A stretch of DNA of 64,000 bases from Klebsiella sp. RHBSTW-00484 (GCF_013705725.1 NZ_CP055483.1:1-64000); one strand, 5' to 3'; numbered from the stretch's first letter, positions 42,342 through 51,128 are shown. Made by a program: numbers and translations. The notes: generated by a model from the sequence alone, not told the origin.

Positions 42342-43631
42342 TCAGATGGTTGATAGATCGACTCCGTAGTTGAGTTCCTCTGCGAAGTCCGGCAGTCCGT
42401 AACCGATGGTTTTCTTGTAGAAAGGAGAGACCTTCGCAGTCGGTGCCTTCTTCTTGTGCTTCGTGGTGTAGAGCATTCGTGCCCGCATCACCTCGAAGGA
42501 GTAACCGCGCCCTTCACGGTTCTTGTCCTTGGCCAGTCGGTTGATGGACTCCGTGTAAGCGTTGGTGACGGGCATGTCCGTCTCGAAGTAGGTCATGGTC
42601 TCTTCGCGCCAGTTTCCCACTGCCCTGACCAGATCGCTCCAGACTTCCTTTTGGCCCTTCGGGATGGTGGCTATCCACTCGTCCAGGGCGGCTTCTGCCT
42701 GGAGCCGTGTGGTGGCGTCCCAGATGCCGTAGAAGCGCTCCTTGTGCTCGTAGGCGGCCAGCAGTTGCGGGAACGCGCCTGTCCAGGTCTCCATGATGAG
42801 GCGCTCCCGGTCTGAGACTTCGTGAGCGCGTTTCAGCAGGATTTTCCGGTCTCCCTTGAGAGTCCGGCTCTGGGACGGTTTCAGCTCCTTTCTGAGGCCC
42901 TTGCGCACTCTCTCTAGGGCATCGTTGGCCATGCGCACCACATGGAACTTATCGACCACGATACGGGCCTGGGGCAGCACAGCCTTGACCGCTGCCCGGT
43001 AGGGGTTCCACATGTCCATGCTGACGATCTCGACCTTCTGCCGGTCTTTCAGCTTCATCAGGTAGTTGGTCACCACGTCCTGGCGGCGGGTGGCCAGCAG
43101 GTCGAGCAGGGTTCGCTCCTCAATGTTGGTCAGAATGCAGCGGTAGCGCTTGTTCAGGTATAGCTCGTCAATGCCCAGGATGCGGGGCGTCTCGAAGCGG
43201 TGCCAGCGCCCCAGGAACTCGGCGCGGGCGTTGAAGATGTCGCGCACCGTCTTCTCGTCCAGGCCGGTCTGTGCCGCCACAAAGGTGTAGGGGTGGTTGA
43301 AGGATTCCTTCTCCACGTACTCATGCAGCCGCAGTGTCATACGGAATCCGTCCACCATCTCCGGTAGCTGGGGCCTGAATGTTGTCTTGCAGGCCCGGCA
43401 GGTGTATCGGCGGCGGACCACCCAGAGAGTGACCCGCTTGCCGTGGATGGGCAGATCACGATAGGGAACGTCACGCTTGCCGAACCGTACGAACTCACCC
43501 TGCACGCCGCATTCCTCGCAGGCGATGGGATCGGGCACGTCCACCTGGAAGTGCATTTCGTCGTCGGTTGATTTGCAGCCCAGTACTTGGTATTGCGGCA
43601 GGTGAAGGATGTTGTCGGGAAGTTCGGTCAT
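42342..43631 (-). CDS. tnpA: ISL3-family transposase
   Basis: A 429-residue ISL3 transposase. It begins with a zinc-binding N-terminal domain (CEECGVQGEFVRFGKRDVPYR, then RRRYTCRACKTTFRP) followed by an HTH region and a DDE catalytic core. The core's acids lie in LGIDELYLNKRYRCILTN, VSMDMWNPYRAAV and the terminal TNAYTESINRLAKDKNREG. Length and domains suggest it is intact. It is the first gene of the ISPpu12-like unit. Confidence 0.88.
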   Translation of the reverse strand: MTELPDNILHLPQYQVLGCKSTDDEMHFQVDVPDPIACEECGVQGEFVRFGKRDVPYRDLPIHGKRVTLWVVRRRYTCRACKTTFRPQLPEMVDGFRMTLRLHEYVEKESFNHPYTFVAAQTGLDEKTVRDIFNARAEFLGRWHRFETPRILGIDELYLNKRYRCILTNIEERTLLDLLATRRQDVVTNYLMKLKDRQKVEIVSMDMWNPYRAAVKAVLPQARIVVDKFHVVRMANDALERVRKGLRKELKPSQSRTLKGDRKILLKRAHEVSDRERLIMETWTGAFPQLLAAYEHKERFYGIWDATTRLQAEAALDEWIATIPKGQKEVWSDLVRAVGNWREETMTYFETDMPVTNAYTESINRLAKDKNREGRGYSFEVMRARMLYTTKHKKKAPTAKVSPFYKKTIGYGLPDFAEELNYGVDLSTI

Positions 43632-43652
43632 GGTGTTGTATAGGCGTAGGTG

Positions 43653-44165
43653 TCAGTCAGATCCATCCGACTCGGCATTGGTGTTTGCTTTTTTACCCAA
43701 CAAGCTGCTGGAAACGAAAAGTAAGGCACCGAGGACAATTGCAATATCAGCCAGGTTGAAGGCCGGCCAATGCCAGTCTCGCCAATAGAAATCAAAGGAA
43801 TCCACAACATAGCCGCGAAAGACCCGGTCAATCAGGTTGCCCATGGCGCCACCGAGGATAAGACTGTAAGCGATGGCTTCTCCTTTATGACGATTTTCAA
43901 GGATCAGCTTGATCAGAAAAATCGAGACCACTACCGCGATTCCGATAAAAAAGTAGCGCTGCCAGCCTCCACCATTCGCAAAAAGACTGAATGCGGCACC
44001 GGTGTTCCATAGGTGCACCCAGTTAAAGAACGGGGTCACCGAAACATACTCGCCATAGGCCATTGATTGCTGCACCAGCCACTTTACAGCCTGATCAGAC
44101 GCTGCCAGCAGGCCCGATATGGACAATAGGGCATACGGCGAGAGCTTTTTGCCAATAATGAGCAT
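43653..44165 (-). CDS. lspA: Prolipoprotein signal peptidase (LspA)
   Basis: A 170-residue membrane aspartyl protease that cleaves signal peptides from prolipoproteins. The four-helix LspA plan is visible with the conserved NTGAAFSL, GGAMGNLIDRV and FNLADIAIVLG motifs; the Asp of NLIDR and of NLADI form the catalytic pair. Such extra lspA copies are typical passengers of ISPpu12-like elements near heavy-metal genes, but why is not established. It overlaps neither neighbour but lies only 3 bp from the exporter gene. Confidence 0.92.
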   Translation of the reverse strand: MLIIGKKLSPYALLSISGLLAASDQAVKWLVQQSMAYGEYVSVTPFFNWVHLWNTGAAFSLFANGGGWQRYFFIGIAVVVSIFLIKLILENRHKGEAIAYSLILGGAMGNLIDRVFRGYVVDSFDFYWRDWHWPAFNLADIAIVLGALLFVSSSLLGKKANTNAESDGSD

Positions 44166-44168
44166 TAT

Positions 44169-45065
44169 TTAACCCTTCAACGCCAAAATGCGTCTGGCAC
44201 CGTTAAGTACAATGCCCCCCGCGATGGTGCCGATAATCAGATCCGGATAATTGGAACCGGTCCACGCGACCAGGGCGCCGGCGGTGATGACCCCCAGGTT
44301 GATCACCACGTCGTTGGCCGAGAATATCCAGCTTGCCTTCATGTGCGCCCCGCCTTCCCGATGTTTGGATATGAGCAGCAGACAACTGGTATTGGCAATC
44401 AATGCGACGAATGCGATAGCCATCATCACCAGCGATTCAGGCTCACTACCGAATACAAAGCGTCTCACCACCTCTACGAGCACGCCCACAGCCAAGATCA
44501 GTTGCAGTACACCAGCAAGATGCGCGGCACGTACCTGCATTTTCACGCTATGTCCAACCGCATAAAGGGCAAGCCCGTACACCGCCGCATCGGCAAAATT
44601 GTCCAGGGATTCTCCAATCAGGCCGGTGGACCGGGCGATCAGACCGGCAGTCATTTCCACCACGAACAGAAGTGCATTGATGCCGAGCAACCAGCGCAGG
44701 GTCCCGGATTCTTGCTTAGCAGAAGCTGCCGAAAACTCGGCGGCCTTGATGGTCTCCGGATTTGCAGCGACGGTTTCCTGAAGCGAGGCGCCTAGCCCCA
44801 AGGTCTTCAGTTTCGAGGTGACGGGCTCGACCTCGCCGTCATGCACGACCTTCAGCCGGCGGTTCGACAAGTCGAAGGACAGCGCCCGAATCTCCTCAAA
44901 GCCGTTCAGGGCTAGGCGAATCATTCGTTCTTCTGATGGACAGTCCATCTTCGGCACGGCATAAACACTGACCCATCTCCCTGGCGCCTCGGAGGAGGCC
45001 TGTATATCGGTATCCGCTGCGGACGTTGCATCACCGCCACAGGCGCCACCACAGGATTTGCTCAT
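44169..45065 (-). CDS. Cation diffusion facilitator with N-terminal metal domain
   Basis: A 298-residue protein with a Cys-rich start (MSKSCGGACGGDA), an HMA-like domain (VPKMDCPSEERMIRLAL) and a CDF transporter body of about six helices. The CDF metal site residues are seen in GESLDNFADAAVYGLAL and FSANDVVINLGVI. It probably exports Zn/Cd/Pb-type cations with proton exchange. The ATG at 45065 is preferred to 45086. Its promoter has the MerR-type 19-bp spacer, so it is likely induced by the divergent MerR protein. Confidence 0.85.
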   Translation of the reverse strand: MSKSCGGACGGDATSAADTDIQASSEAPGRWVSVYAVPKMDCPSEERMIRLALNGFEEIRALSFDLSNRRLKVVHDGEVEPVTSKLKTLGLGASLQETVAANPETIKAAEFSAASAKQESGTLRWLLGINALLFVVEMTAGLIARSTGLIGESLDNFADAAVYGLALYAVGHSVKMQVRAAHLAGVLQLILAVGVLVEVVRRFVFGSEPESLVMMAIAFVALIANTSCLLLISKHREGGAHMKASWIFSANDVVINLGVITAGALVAWTGSNYPDLIIGTIAGGIVLNGARRILALKG

Positions 45066-45098
45066 GATACGACTCCACTTGAACAATGTTGTGGTACC

Positions 45099-45129
45099 AT
45101 TTTAAACTATAAAGCTACTATAAGGTCAA
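45099..45129 (-). promoter_or_regulatory. MerR-type promoter for the cation exporter
   Basis: Read on the minus strand: a -35 of TTGACC (45129-45124), a 19-bp spacer carrying the imperfect dyad TTATAGTAGCTTTATAG, and a -10 of TAAAAT (45104-45099). The over-long 19-bp spacer is the mark of promoters twisted open by MerR-family activators. Confidence 0.8.
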
Positions 45130-45160
45130 TAGAGTAAAGAATCCGTTGGGGAGGAGGCTG

Positions 45161-45568
45161 ATGCGCATTGGTCAGTTGGCGCAGTTGGTAGGGGTCGAAA
45201 CACAGACGATCCGCTTCTATGAACAGCAGGGCTTGTTGCCGCCGCCTGATCGGCAGGACAACGGTTACCGTGTCTATACCGAGAAGCATGGTGAGGGGCT
45301 GGCCTTCATCCGTCGCTGCAGAATCCTGGGCCTGTCACTGGCTGAGATTCACGAACTACAGAGCTATCAGGACGACCCTCATCAGCCTTGTACCGCCGTC
45401 AACGCCTTGCTCGATGATCACATCTCTCATGTGCGGTCGCAGATAACCGCTCTGCAAGCGCTTGAGAAACAACTCGTTTCACTGAGAGCGAGTTGCAACG
45501 ATGACCGGGAAGTTGAGGCGTGTGGGGTTCTTGCTGGAATTAGCGAAGGAAACATGCACCAGCAGTAG
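45161..45568 (+). CDS. MerR-family Cd/Pb-type regulator
   Basis: A 135-residue MerR activator starting MRIGQLAQLVGVETQTIRFY, with the winged HTH, a long dimerisation helix and a metal-binding end. The cysteines in HQPCTAVN, RASCNDD and VEACGVL match the three-Cys pattern of CadR/PbrR sensors. It is divergent from the exporter and should repress or activate the 45099-45129 promoter depending on Cd, Pb or Zn. The ATG at 45161 follows GGGGAGGAGG; 45146 would be an alternative. Confidence 0.88.
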   Translation: MRIGQLAQLVGVETQTIRFYEQQGLLPPPDRQDNGYRVYTEKHGEGLAFIRRCRILGLSLAEIHELQSYQDDPHQPCTAVNALLDDHISHVRSQITALQALEKQLVSLRASCNDDREVEACGVLAGISEGNMHQQ

Positions 45569-45600
45569 GTGAAGCATCAACCAGATAATCCGATGAGATG

Positions 45601-46191
45601 CCGGTCTGTCTCACTCTCATGCAAAGGTAAGATCAACCATTTAATCCGCTTACCCAGCAAACAAACTGGCAGCCGCATGGCTACCAAGGGTTCGGGTTCT
45701 TCATCCATGGCCTGTGGAGCGGTTCACCGCCAGACACCCGAGGCAGGAGCCCGGTGCGTAAATCGCGCACGCCGGGATCTGTGCGGGGGGTATCCGGTAA
45801 CGGGTATCCCTACCGCGACATGATTTTGTGTGATTTGCACATTTATCATATTACATACCCGTTTCCCGCCGTGCAGATCCGAAAATTACAATTTCCGGAT
45901 CTCAGGTGGAATACAGCAGGATCTGTGCTGATAATGCAACATTAAGTATAGATTTTTAATATAATTGCATTATTGCTTAATTTGCATCAATAACTTAAAC
46001 GATTTACATAATTATCAATAAAAGAGTGAGGTTCTTATTTCCCGTGTAAATTATATGCCCTTGTAGAGAGCGAGGCGGTTTTGAACTTGCGGTAATAAGA
46101 ATAAAATGTACCGACTCTTCCGGGGTACTGAGGTGTTCAGGTTTACGGCAGAGCCCTGCGCGTTTTGTATGAAAAAATTAAAGGACTGAAC
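45601..46191. other. Intergenic region before the CD-NTase gene
   Basis: The first 230 bp are GC-rich and include a tandem-like GGGTATCCGGTAACGGGTAT. From 45820 the sequence becomes very AT-rich and probably holds the promoter of the CD-NTase operon. It includes copy 2 of the 25-bp repeat. No gene is supported. Confidence 0.5.
45861..45885. repeat. 25-bp dispersed repeat, copy 2 (inverted)
   Basis: Perfect reverse complement of 28378-28402, core TTTCCCGCCGTGCAGATCCG. It is flanked by AT-rich ATATGATAA-type sequence on one side, as is copy 1. Confidence 0.75.
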
Positions 46192-47187
46192 ATGGCGACC
46201 ACAGTAATAGCTGCCTTTAACGAATTTATGAAAGATACCGTGAATCTCGAAAAGGCAGACACCGATGACGCGCGTGCAAGTCGCGACTGGCTAATCGGTA
46301 AGATTAATGATTTTGAAAACGACGAGGTTTTTCCGGTGAGTTATCCCGGGATCCACATTGCTTTCGGTTCATTCGCAAGAAGAACCAAAATTCGTCCGCT
46401 TGATGATATCGATCTGATGTTTGGCTTAACCGGGCAAGGTGCCACCTATACCATCCTGAGTGACCGGGTAACTGTAACCTCCTCCGGAGAGGGTTCACGT
46501 CTGCACCGTTACCGCCATTCCGGGGCAGACACCGTCTGCTCCGTCAGAATTCTGAATGCCTTTAAAAGCCGTCTGCAGGATGTTGCCCAGTATGCCCAGG
46601 CTGATATCAGGCGTAACCAGGAAGCCGTCACGCTTAAGCTGGTCAGCAAGGACTGGAATTTTGACATCGTACCCTGCTTTATTACGAGCGAAGATGCCTT
46701 TGGACGGACTTACTATCTGATCCCCGACGGCAACGGCCACTGGAAGTTTACCGACCCCCGCAAAGACAGGGACAGAGTCACAACTATCAATGTGCAGAAT
46801 GACGGCAATGTGCTCAATGTCATCAGAGCAGTTAAATACTGGCAGCGGCGACCGACGATGCCTTCCATGAGTTCCTACCTGCTGGAGACGCTGATTCTGG
46901 ACTATTACGCCGTCAGGACATCCTGCTTATCGTTTGTCGATATGGAGCTGGAATCGCTTTTCCGCCATCTTGGTCTTTTCGTACAGTACTCCGTCAACGA
47001 TCCCAAAGGCATACAGGGGGATATCAACTCTCTTTCAGCCGAGGCTCGTAAGGCGATATCGGACAGATGTTATCTCGATGCGCAGAAGGCATCGGAGGCG
47101 AGACGGTTTGAAGATAATAAAGAGTATGAAAAATCCATCAATAAATGGCGCGACGTGTTCGGGCCGTCCTTTCCTGTTTACGGGTGA
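46192..47187 (+). CDS. CD-NTase-like nucleotidyltransferase
   Basis: A 331-residue SMODS/CD-NTase-type enzyme, the class that makes cyclic oligonucleotide alarms in CBASS antiphage systems. The polymerase-beta catalytic core is intact: GS at residues 59-60 in IAFGSFARRT, the first acids in PLDDIDLMF (Asp72 and Asp74) and the third acid Asp158 in KDWNFDIVPCF. The C-terminal helical part (about 200-320) fits the OAS-like fold. The ATG at 46192 is preferred to 46165 because AAGGA precedes it. It is 3 bp upstream of an S-4TM gene. The product nucleotide cannot be told from sequence alone. Confidence 0.85.
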   Translation: MATTVIAAFNEFMKDTVNLEKADTDDARASRDWLIGKINDFENDEVFPVSYPGIHIAFGSFARRTKIRPLDDIDLMFGLTGQGATYTILSDRVTVTSSGEGSRLHRYRHSGADTVCSVRILNAFKSRLQDVAQYAQADIRRNQEAVTLKLVSKDWNFDIVPCFITSEDAFGRTYYLIPDGNGHWKFTDPRKDRDRVTTINVQNDGNVLNVIRAVKYWQRRPTMPSMSSYLLETLILDYYAVRTSCLSFVDMELESLFRHLGLFVQYSVNDPKGIQGDINSLSAEARKAISDRCYLDAQKASEARRFEDNKEYEKSINKWRDVFGPSFPVYG

Positions 47188-47190
47188 ACC

Positions 47191-48123
47191 ATGAATGCCA
47201 TTTACACGAACCAGTCGACCAGAGAAAACCTGGATTTACTGTATGCGCAGGCCCGTGTCTACGACAGGGTAAAAAACTGGAACAGGCTGAATTTTCTCTT
47301 CAGCATCATCGTGCCGCTCCTGCTTTCGCTCGTTACCGTATACAACCGGAGCCGGGGATTTGTCGATTCAGAGCTGTTGTCTTCACTGTTGGGGTTGTAT
47401 GGACTTCTGGTACTTACCTTTAACATTGCCATCAGTGGACACATCTCAGCACTGCGCAGGAAGGCTGCCTCAATCCAGGAAATGTACGACTGCCGGGTAC
47501 TTGGCATCCGTCGCAATGAACTGAAGGTGGAGGAGATCCCACGGGATGACATCATACGGGCAGCGGCATATTTCAGAGACAGTCCGGAAAAAGCACGAAA
47601 GCGATTTGGTGAAGAGGGATGGTACGTCAATAAGGTGTATGACGCGCCGCAGGCCGTAATGGCGCTCCTGTGCCACGGAAAAAACCTCGGCTGGGACAAA
47701 TCGCTAAGGGAGGTGCTGCACGTGTTTTATCTTTCAGCATTCATTGTCTCGCCTGTCGCGATGCTTGTTTACGGCATCGCCATGAAATCTGGGCTGAATG
47801 AGATCCTTTTCTATGTAGTGTTCACATTGCCGGTCATCCGCTATTTCTTGCTTCAGTTTCTGGATAATCGCAGCAGTATGAAAAGAAGCGAGAAGCTGAA
47901 AAAATACGTTGAGAAGGAATTATCCGGCATCAGGGTTTCCGGAAGGGCAGAAGAAGAGCAACTGGGTTATACGCTCCGGAATATCCAGGATGAGATGTTC
48001 GCTTACCGGGCTTCATGTCCGCCCGTTCCCAACGGTATTCAGCTGATAATGAAACCCAAAAATGAGCAAATTTATGTTGATTACTTTGAAACGAATCTGA
48101 AGGAGCTGCACCTTCAGGAGTAA
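47191..48123 (+). CDS. S-4TM putative pore-forming effector
   Basis: A 310-residue membrane protein with four likely helices at residues 33-51, 64-83, 178-198 and 203-224, a soluble region between helices 2 and 3, and a long charged C-terminus. This is the pattern of the S-4TM family, predicted pore-forming effectors tied to nucleotide second-messenger enzymes. With the upstream CD-NTase it would form a two-gene CBASS-like unit in which the nucleotide signal makes the protein damage the inner membrane. The ATG is 3 bp past the CD-NTase stop, so translation is coupled. Family assignment rests on topology and neighbour. Confidence 0.78.
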   Translation: MNAIYTNQSTRENLDLLYAQARVYDRVKNWNRLNFLFSIIVPLLLSLVTVYNRSRGFVDSELLSSLLGLYGLLVLTFNIAISGHISALRRKAASIQEMYDCRVLGIRRNELKVEEIPRDDIIRAAAYFRDSPEKARKRFGEEGWYVNKVYDAPQAVMALLCHGKNLGWDKSLREVLHVFYLSAFIVSPVAMLVYGIAMKSGLNEILFYVVFTLPVIRYFLLQFLDNRSSMKRSEKLKKYVEKELSGIRVSGRAEEEQLGYTLRNIQDEMFAYRASCPPVPNGIQLIMKPKNEQIYVDYFETNLKELHLQE

Positions 48124-48133
48124 TCCCTCCTTA

Positions 48134-48164
48134 GCTCCGGTATAGGATTTACGTATGCCGGAGC
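48134..48164. terminator. Hairpin after the S-4TM gene
   Basis: The inverted repeat GCTCCGG / CCGGAGC with a 17-nt loop follows the S-4TM stop codon by 10 bp. There is no T run, so termination here may be weak or partial. Confidence 0.35.
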
Positions 48165-48408
48165 ACATCACGATAAACCATTCAGGTTGCCTGACTTTCA
48201 GCGTAAACACATAGTCACCTTCTCCTCAGATAGTTAGCATCCGGCTTTGCCTTTTTTCGGATCTCAGAGGAAGAAGATAAGAATTATTGCATTTAAAGCC
48301 ATAATCTTCACTGCCAGTGGCATTCATGAAGGCATAGTGAAATAAAATGGCAACATAACGAAATCCTCATTATTATAAGGGAAATATTCTCATTATAAAG
48401 GATCGTCT

Positions 48409-51090
48409 GTGAAAGGTTCAGAATGGAATAAATGGGATTTACATATTCACAGTCCGATGACGTGGCAGGCCAATGGTTACTCCGACCAGTGTGATATAGA
48501 GCGCTATGTACATCTACTCGGAGAAAAGCAACTTTCTCTTGTCGCCGTGACCAACTATTTTTATTTCCGGCAGAATGAGCTGGAAACGATCAGGGAAGAG
48601 ATTGCCCGTCAGGGTCTCAATATAACCGTGCTGGGAAATGTGGAATTCCGCCTTGATCAACAGAACAAGGCCGGGGATTTTATTAATGTCCATATCCTTT
48701 TTTCAGATAAGGTGAGCACCGAACGTATTAACGAAGCCCTAGCCCGTTTTCCGCTCCGGTTAACAGACGGCGACAGAAAGGCCATTTACTGCTGTGAAAA
48801 GAGCGTCATGGAAAGCGGCCATGGTGTGGATACCATTGTGGTGGCGTTCAGTGCACTGCTTGAGCATCTCAGTTCCGCATTCCGCCCGTTCAGGGATTAC
48901 CTAGTGGCCGTCTGTCCGAACGGGTATGGCGGTTATCGACCCGACGCAAATGGGCGCTCTGCGGCAATCGCAACCGAGATCGACCGTCAGGGACATATTA
49001 TTTTCGGCGGAAAGGGCGATCGTGAATTTTTTATGAAAACGAATCGTTATGACGATGCTGGCGTCAAACCCGTCTTCCTCTGCTCCGATGCACACCGGGT
49101 GGAGGATATCGGCAGCCGTTACACTTGGGTAAAGGCGCTTCCGACCTTCGAGGGGCTTCGCCAAGCGTTACTGGAGCCTGAAGGCCGACTGAGGCTCGGG
49201 GATGAGTGGCTGACTGAGCTCACGCCAAAAGCGCATTTCAGTCAGATCGATATTGAAGGGACGATTTTTGATGGCCAGGAAATCAGCTTCAGGAAGCTGT
49301 CCATCCCCCTTAGTCAGGATATGGTGGCGATTATTGGCGGCCGGGGCACAGGTAAAAGCCTGCTGCTTGATGCGCTCCGTTCCCGCTTTGCCGGTACCGC
49401 GGCACGGGGAAGCGAGCAACGTGAAGTGAATGTTCAGTATCTAAGTATTGAATTGGATAAAGCCAATGGTGAGAAGATACGATTTGATGCCCGTTCAGAA
49501 GGGTATGAGTATCTGCATGTGTCTCAGGGGGAAATCAAAAAACTCTGCCAGGAGCCGGGGCTCATCAGTGATGAGATCAAGAAAATGCTGAGGCTGACAC
49601 CGGTTCATGAGGCGGGTGATACGGCCACACAACTGGCAGAAAACCTCAGCGCCTGGCGTGCCTGGCGTGAATTCAGTTTGTACAGGAATGAGCATTCAGA
49701 GCCGGTGAATACGCGTGAGTTTCAGCAGCAGATCATCAGAGGCGCTCAGGAAAAAATTGAGGTTCTCACAAGTGACCGCAATAAGGCATTGATTGAGACG
49801 TTTCGTGAAAACAGCCGGCGTCAGACATTGCTGGTTCAGATGCGGGATAAATTAACGGGTGTGCGTGCGGACATTGCGACGGCCGAACATAACCTGAATG
49901 CCAGCATAGCGGCTATTAATGCTGACTCTACCGCTCAAGAAGCGATCCCGCTCGTAGATCTGTCAGCACAGACAGAGGCTGTTGCGCGCAGGCTTCTATC
50001 CGTGCAGGAGCAGACGGCACAGTTCGGGCGTGATAACGACGAGATTATTGGCGCTTTCCGTGAGCAGGGACTGGGACAGGACATCACAGGGTTGCTGGAA
50101 AAAGTACATGAATATCAGCGTCAAACGGAGCTTGCGGAAACGCATTTGCGTGAAATAGCGCGTCGAGAGACACAGTACCAGACCGGACTGGAACAACGCG
50201 CCAAGGTTGCGGCTGAATTCATGGATGGATTGCTGTCCAGACAGGGTGTGATCGATACGGCTTTCGCGTCGCTAACCAAAAAACCACATCTGACGCAGGA
50301 CCAGCAGGCCCTGATAAAAGACATTCTTACGGATATCCGCATTTATGGACAGCCACACTTTGATATAAAGGCCTTTTATGATGGAATGCTCAGTTGTCTG
50401 AACCGAGGACGATTCAGGGCTAGCGGGGAGCTGACCTCTGTTGACAGGCTTCGGGAGGTGTTCAGGGTCAGCGGTATTGATGAGTTTCGGGCACTGCAGG
50501 CAAATGAACCCATGCTGGTTCTGCCGGAATTTTCGGACAAAAAACTGACCGTCGAAGAGTTCTTCTGGCGTGATGAATATTTTAACAGTCAGGGACCGGA
50601 TTCACTACTCAGTTATCTGTTCAGTCCGGAGCAGATCCAGCGCTATCTGAACGTCAGGGCGGAATTTGAATACAAAGGCAAAACGGTCGAAAAACTGTCA
50701 GCCGGTCAACGGGGGACCTTCTATGTCTGCCTTAAACTGGCGACGGACGCCTTCGGATCGCCATTTGTATTCGATCAGCCAGAAGATGACCTAGACAATG
50801 ACTTCATCATGCACAGTCTGGTACCTCTCTTCAGAAAAATAAAACAGTACAGGCAGGTCATTATCGTGACGCATAACGCCAACCTGGTGGTGAACTGTGA
50901 TGCTGAGCAGGTCATCATCGCCACTAATAATGATGAAGTCATCAGTTACCGTAGCGGGGCGCTTGAATACGGAGATCATGATGCGCCAAACAGCATGCGC
51001 AAGGCAATATGCGATGTGCTTGAGGGAGGCCGTCAGGCGTTCGAAGCCCGTGAGCAAAAATACGGCATGTTGTGGCTTAAAGCCATCTAA
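48409..51090 (+). CDS. PHP-domain ABC-type ATPase (TrlF-like)
   Basis: An 893-residue protein joining a PHP-type phosphoesterase domain to an SMC/ABC-like ATPase. The PHP start is clear in KWDLHIHSPMTW (residues 9-20), with VEFRLD and CSDAHRVED further on as likely metal ligands. The ATPase has a Walker A GGRGTGKS (310-317), a long coiled-coil insert (about 430-640), the ABC signature LSAGQRG (763-769), a Walker B FVFDQPEDD (786-794) and His822 in VTHNAN. This is the layout of TrlF/RloC/PrrC-like stress or defence ATPases, where ATP hydrolysis controls a nuclease or phosphatase. The GTG start follows AAGGA. It runs in the same direction as the CD-NTase operon, 285 bp downstream, and its stop directly abuts a Tn3-type end. 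Confidence 0.8.
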   Translation: MKGSEWNKWDLHIHSPMTWQANGYSDQCDIERYVHLLGEKQLSLVAVTNYFYFRQNELETIREEIARQGLNITVLGNVEFRLDQQNKAGDFINVHILFSDKVSTERINEALARFPLRLTDGDRKAIYCCEKSVMESGHGVDTIVVAFSALLEHLSSAFRPFRDYLVAVCPNGYGGYRPDANGRSAAIATEIDRQGHIIFGGKGDREFFMKTNRYDDAGVKPVFLCSDAHRVEDIGSRYTWVKALPTFEGLRQALLEPEGRLRLGDEWLTELTPKAHFSQIDIEGTIFDGQEISFRKLSIPLSQDMVAIIGGRGTGKSLLLDALRSRFAGTAARGSEQREVNVQYLSIELDKANGEKIRFDARSEGYEYLHVSQGEIKKLCQEPGLISDEIKKMLRLTPVHEAGDTATQLAENLSAWRAWREFSLYRNEHSEPVNTREFQQQIIRGAQEKIEVLTSDRNKALIETFRENSRRQTLLVQMRDKLTGVRADIATAEHNLNASIAAINADSTAQEAIPLVDLSAQTEAVARRLLSVQEQTAQFGRDNDEIIGAFREQGLGQDITGLLEKVHEYQRQTELAETHLREIARRETQYQTGLEQRAKVAAEFMDGLLSRQGVIDTAFASLTKKPHLTQDQQALIKDILTDIRIYGQPHFDIKAFYDGMLSCLNRGRFRASGELTSVDRLREVFRVSGIDEFRALQANEPMLVLPEFSDKKLTVEEFFWRDEYFNSQGPDSLLSYLFSPEQIQRYLNVRAEFEYKGKTVEKLSAGQRGTFYVCLKLATDAFGSPFVFDQPEDDLDNDFIMHSLVPLFRKIKQYRQVIIVTHNANLVVNCDAEQVIIATNNDEVISYRSGALEYGDHDAPNSMRKAICDVLEGGRQAFEAREQKYGMLWLKAI

Positions 51091-51128
51091 GGGGTCTGAG
51101 GGCCAATGGAACGGAAACGTACGTTAAG
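51091..51128. repeat. Tn1000-like 38-bp terminal inverted repeat
   Basis: Immediately after the PHP-ATPase stop codon, 38 bp begin GGGGTCTGAGGGCCAATGGA and end ACGTACGTTAAG. This is the form of a Tn3-subfamily terminal repeat and is nearly that of Tn1000 (gamma-delta). No matching second end or transposase was found in the window. It is probably a one-ended relic marking where a transposon joined. Confidence 0.8.

Larger units (their letters stand above)
42284..45600 (-). mobile_element. ISPpu12-like ISL3-family element with passenger genes
   Basis: A block of four genes (tnpA, lspA, HMA-CDF exporter, MerR regulator) is bounded by related inverted ends. Bases 42291-42316 match the reverse complement of 45567-45592 at 20 of 26 positions (CGGATT, then TGGTTGATG, then CACCT). 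The gene content is that of ISPpu12 from Pseudomonas. Outer limits are approximate because the last bases of the two ends differ. It is a mobile unit that carries metal-export genes. Confidence 0.75.
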
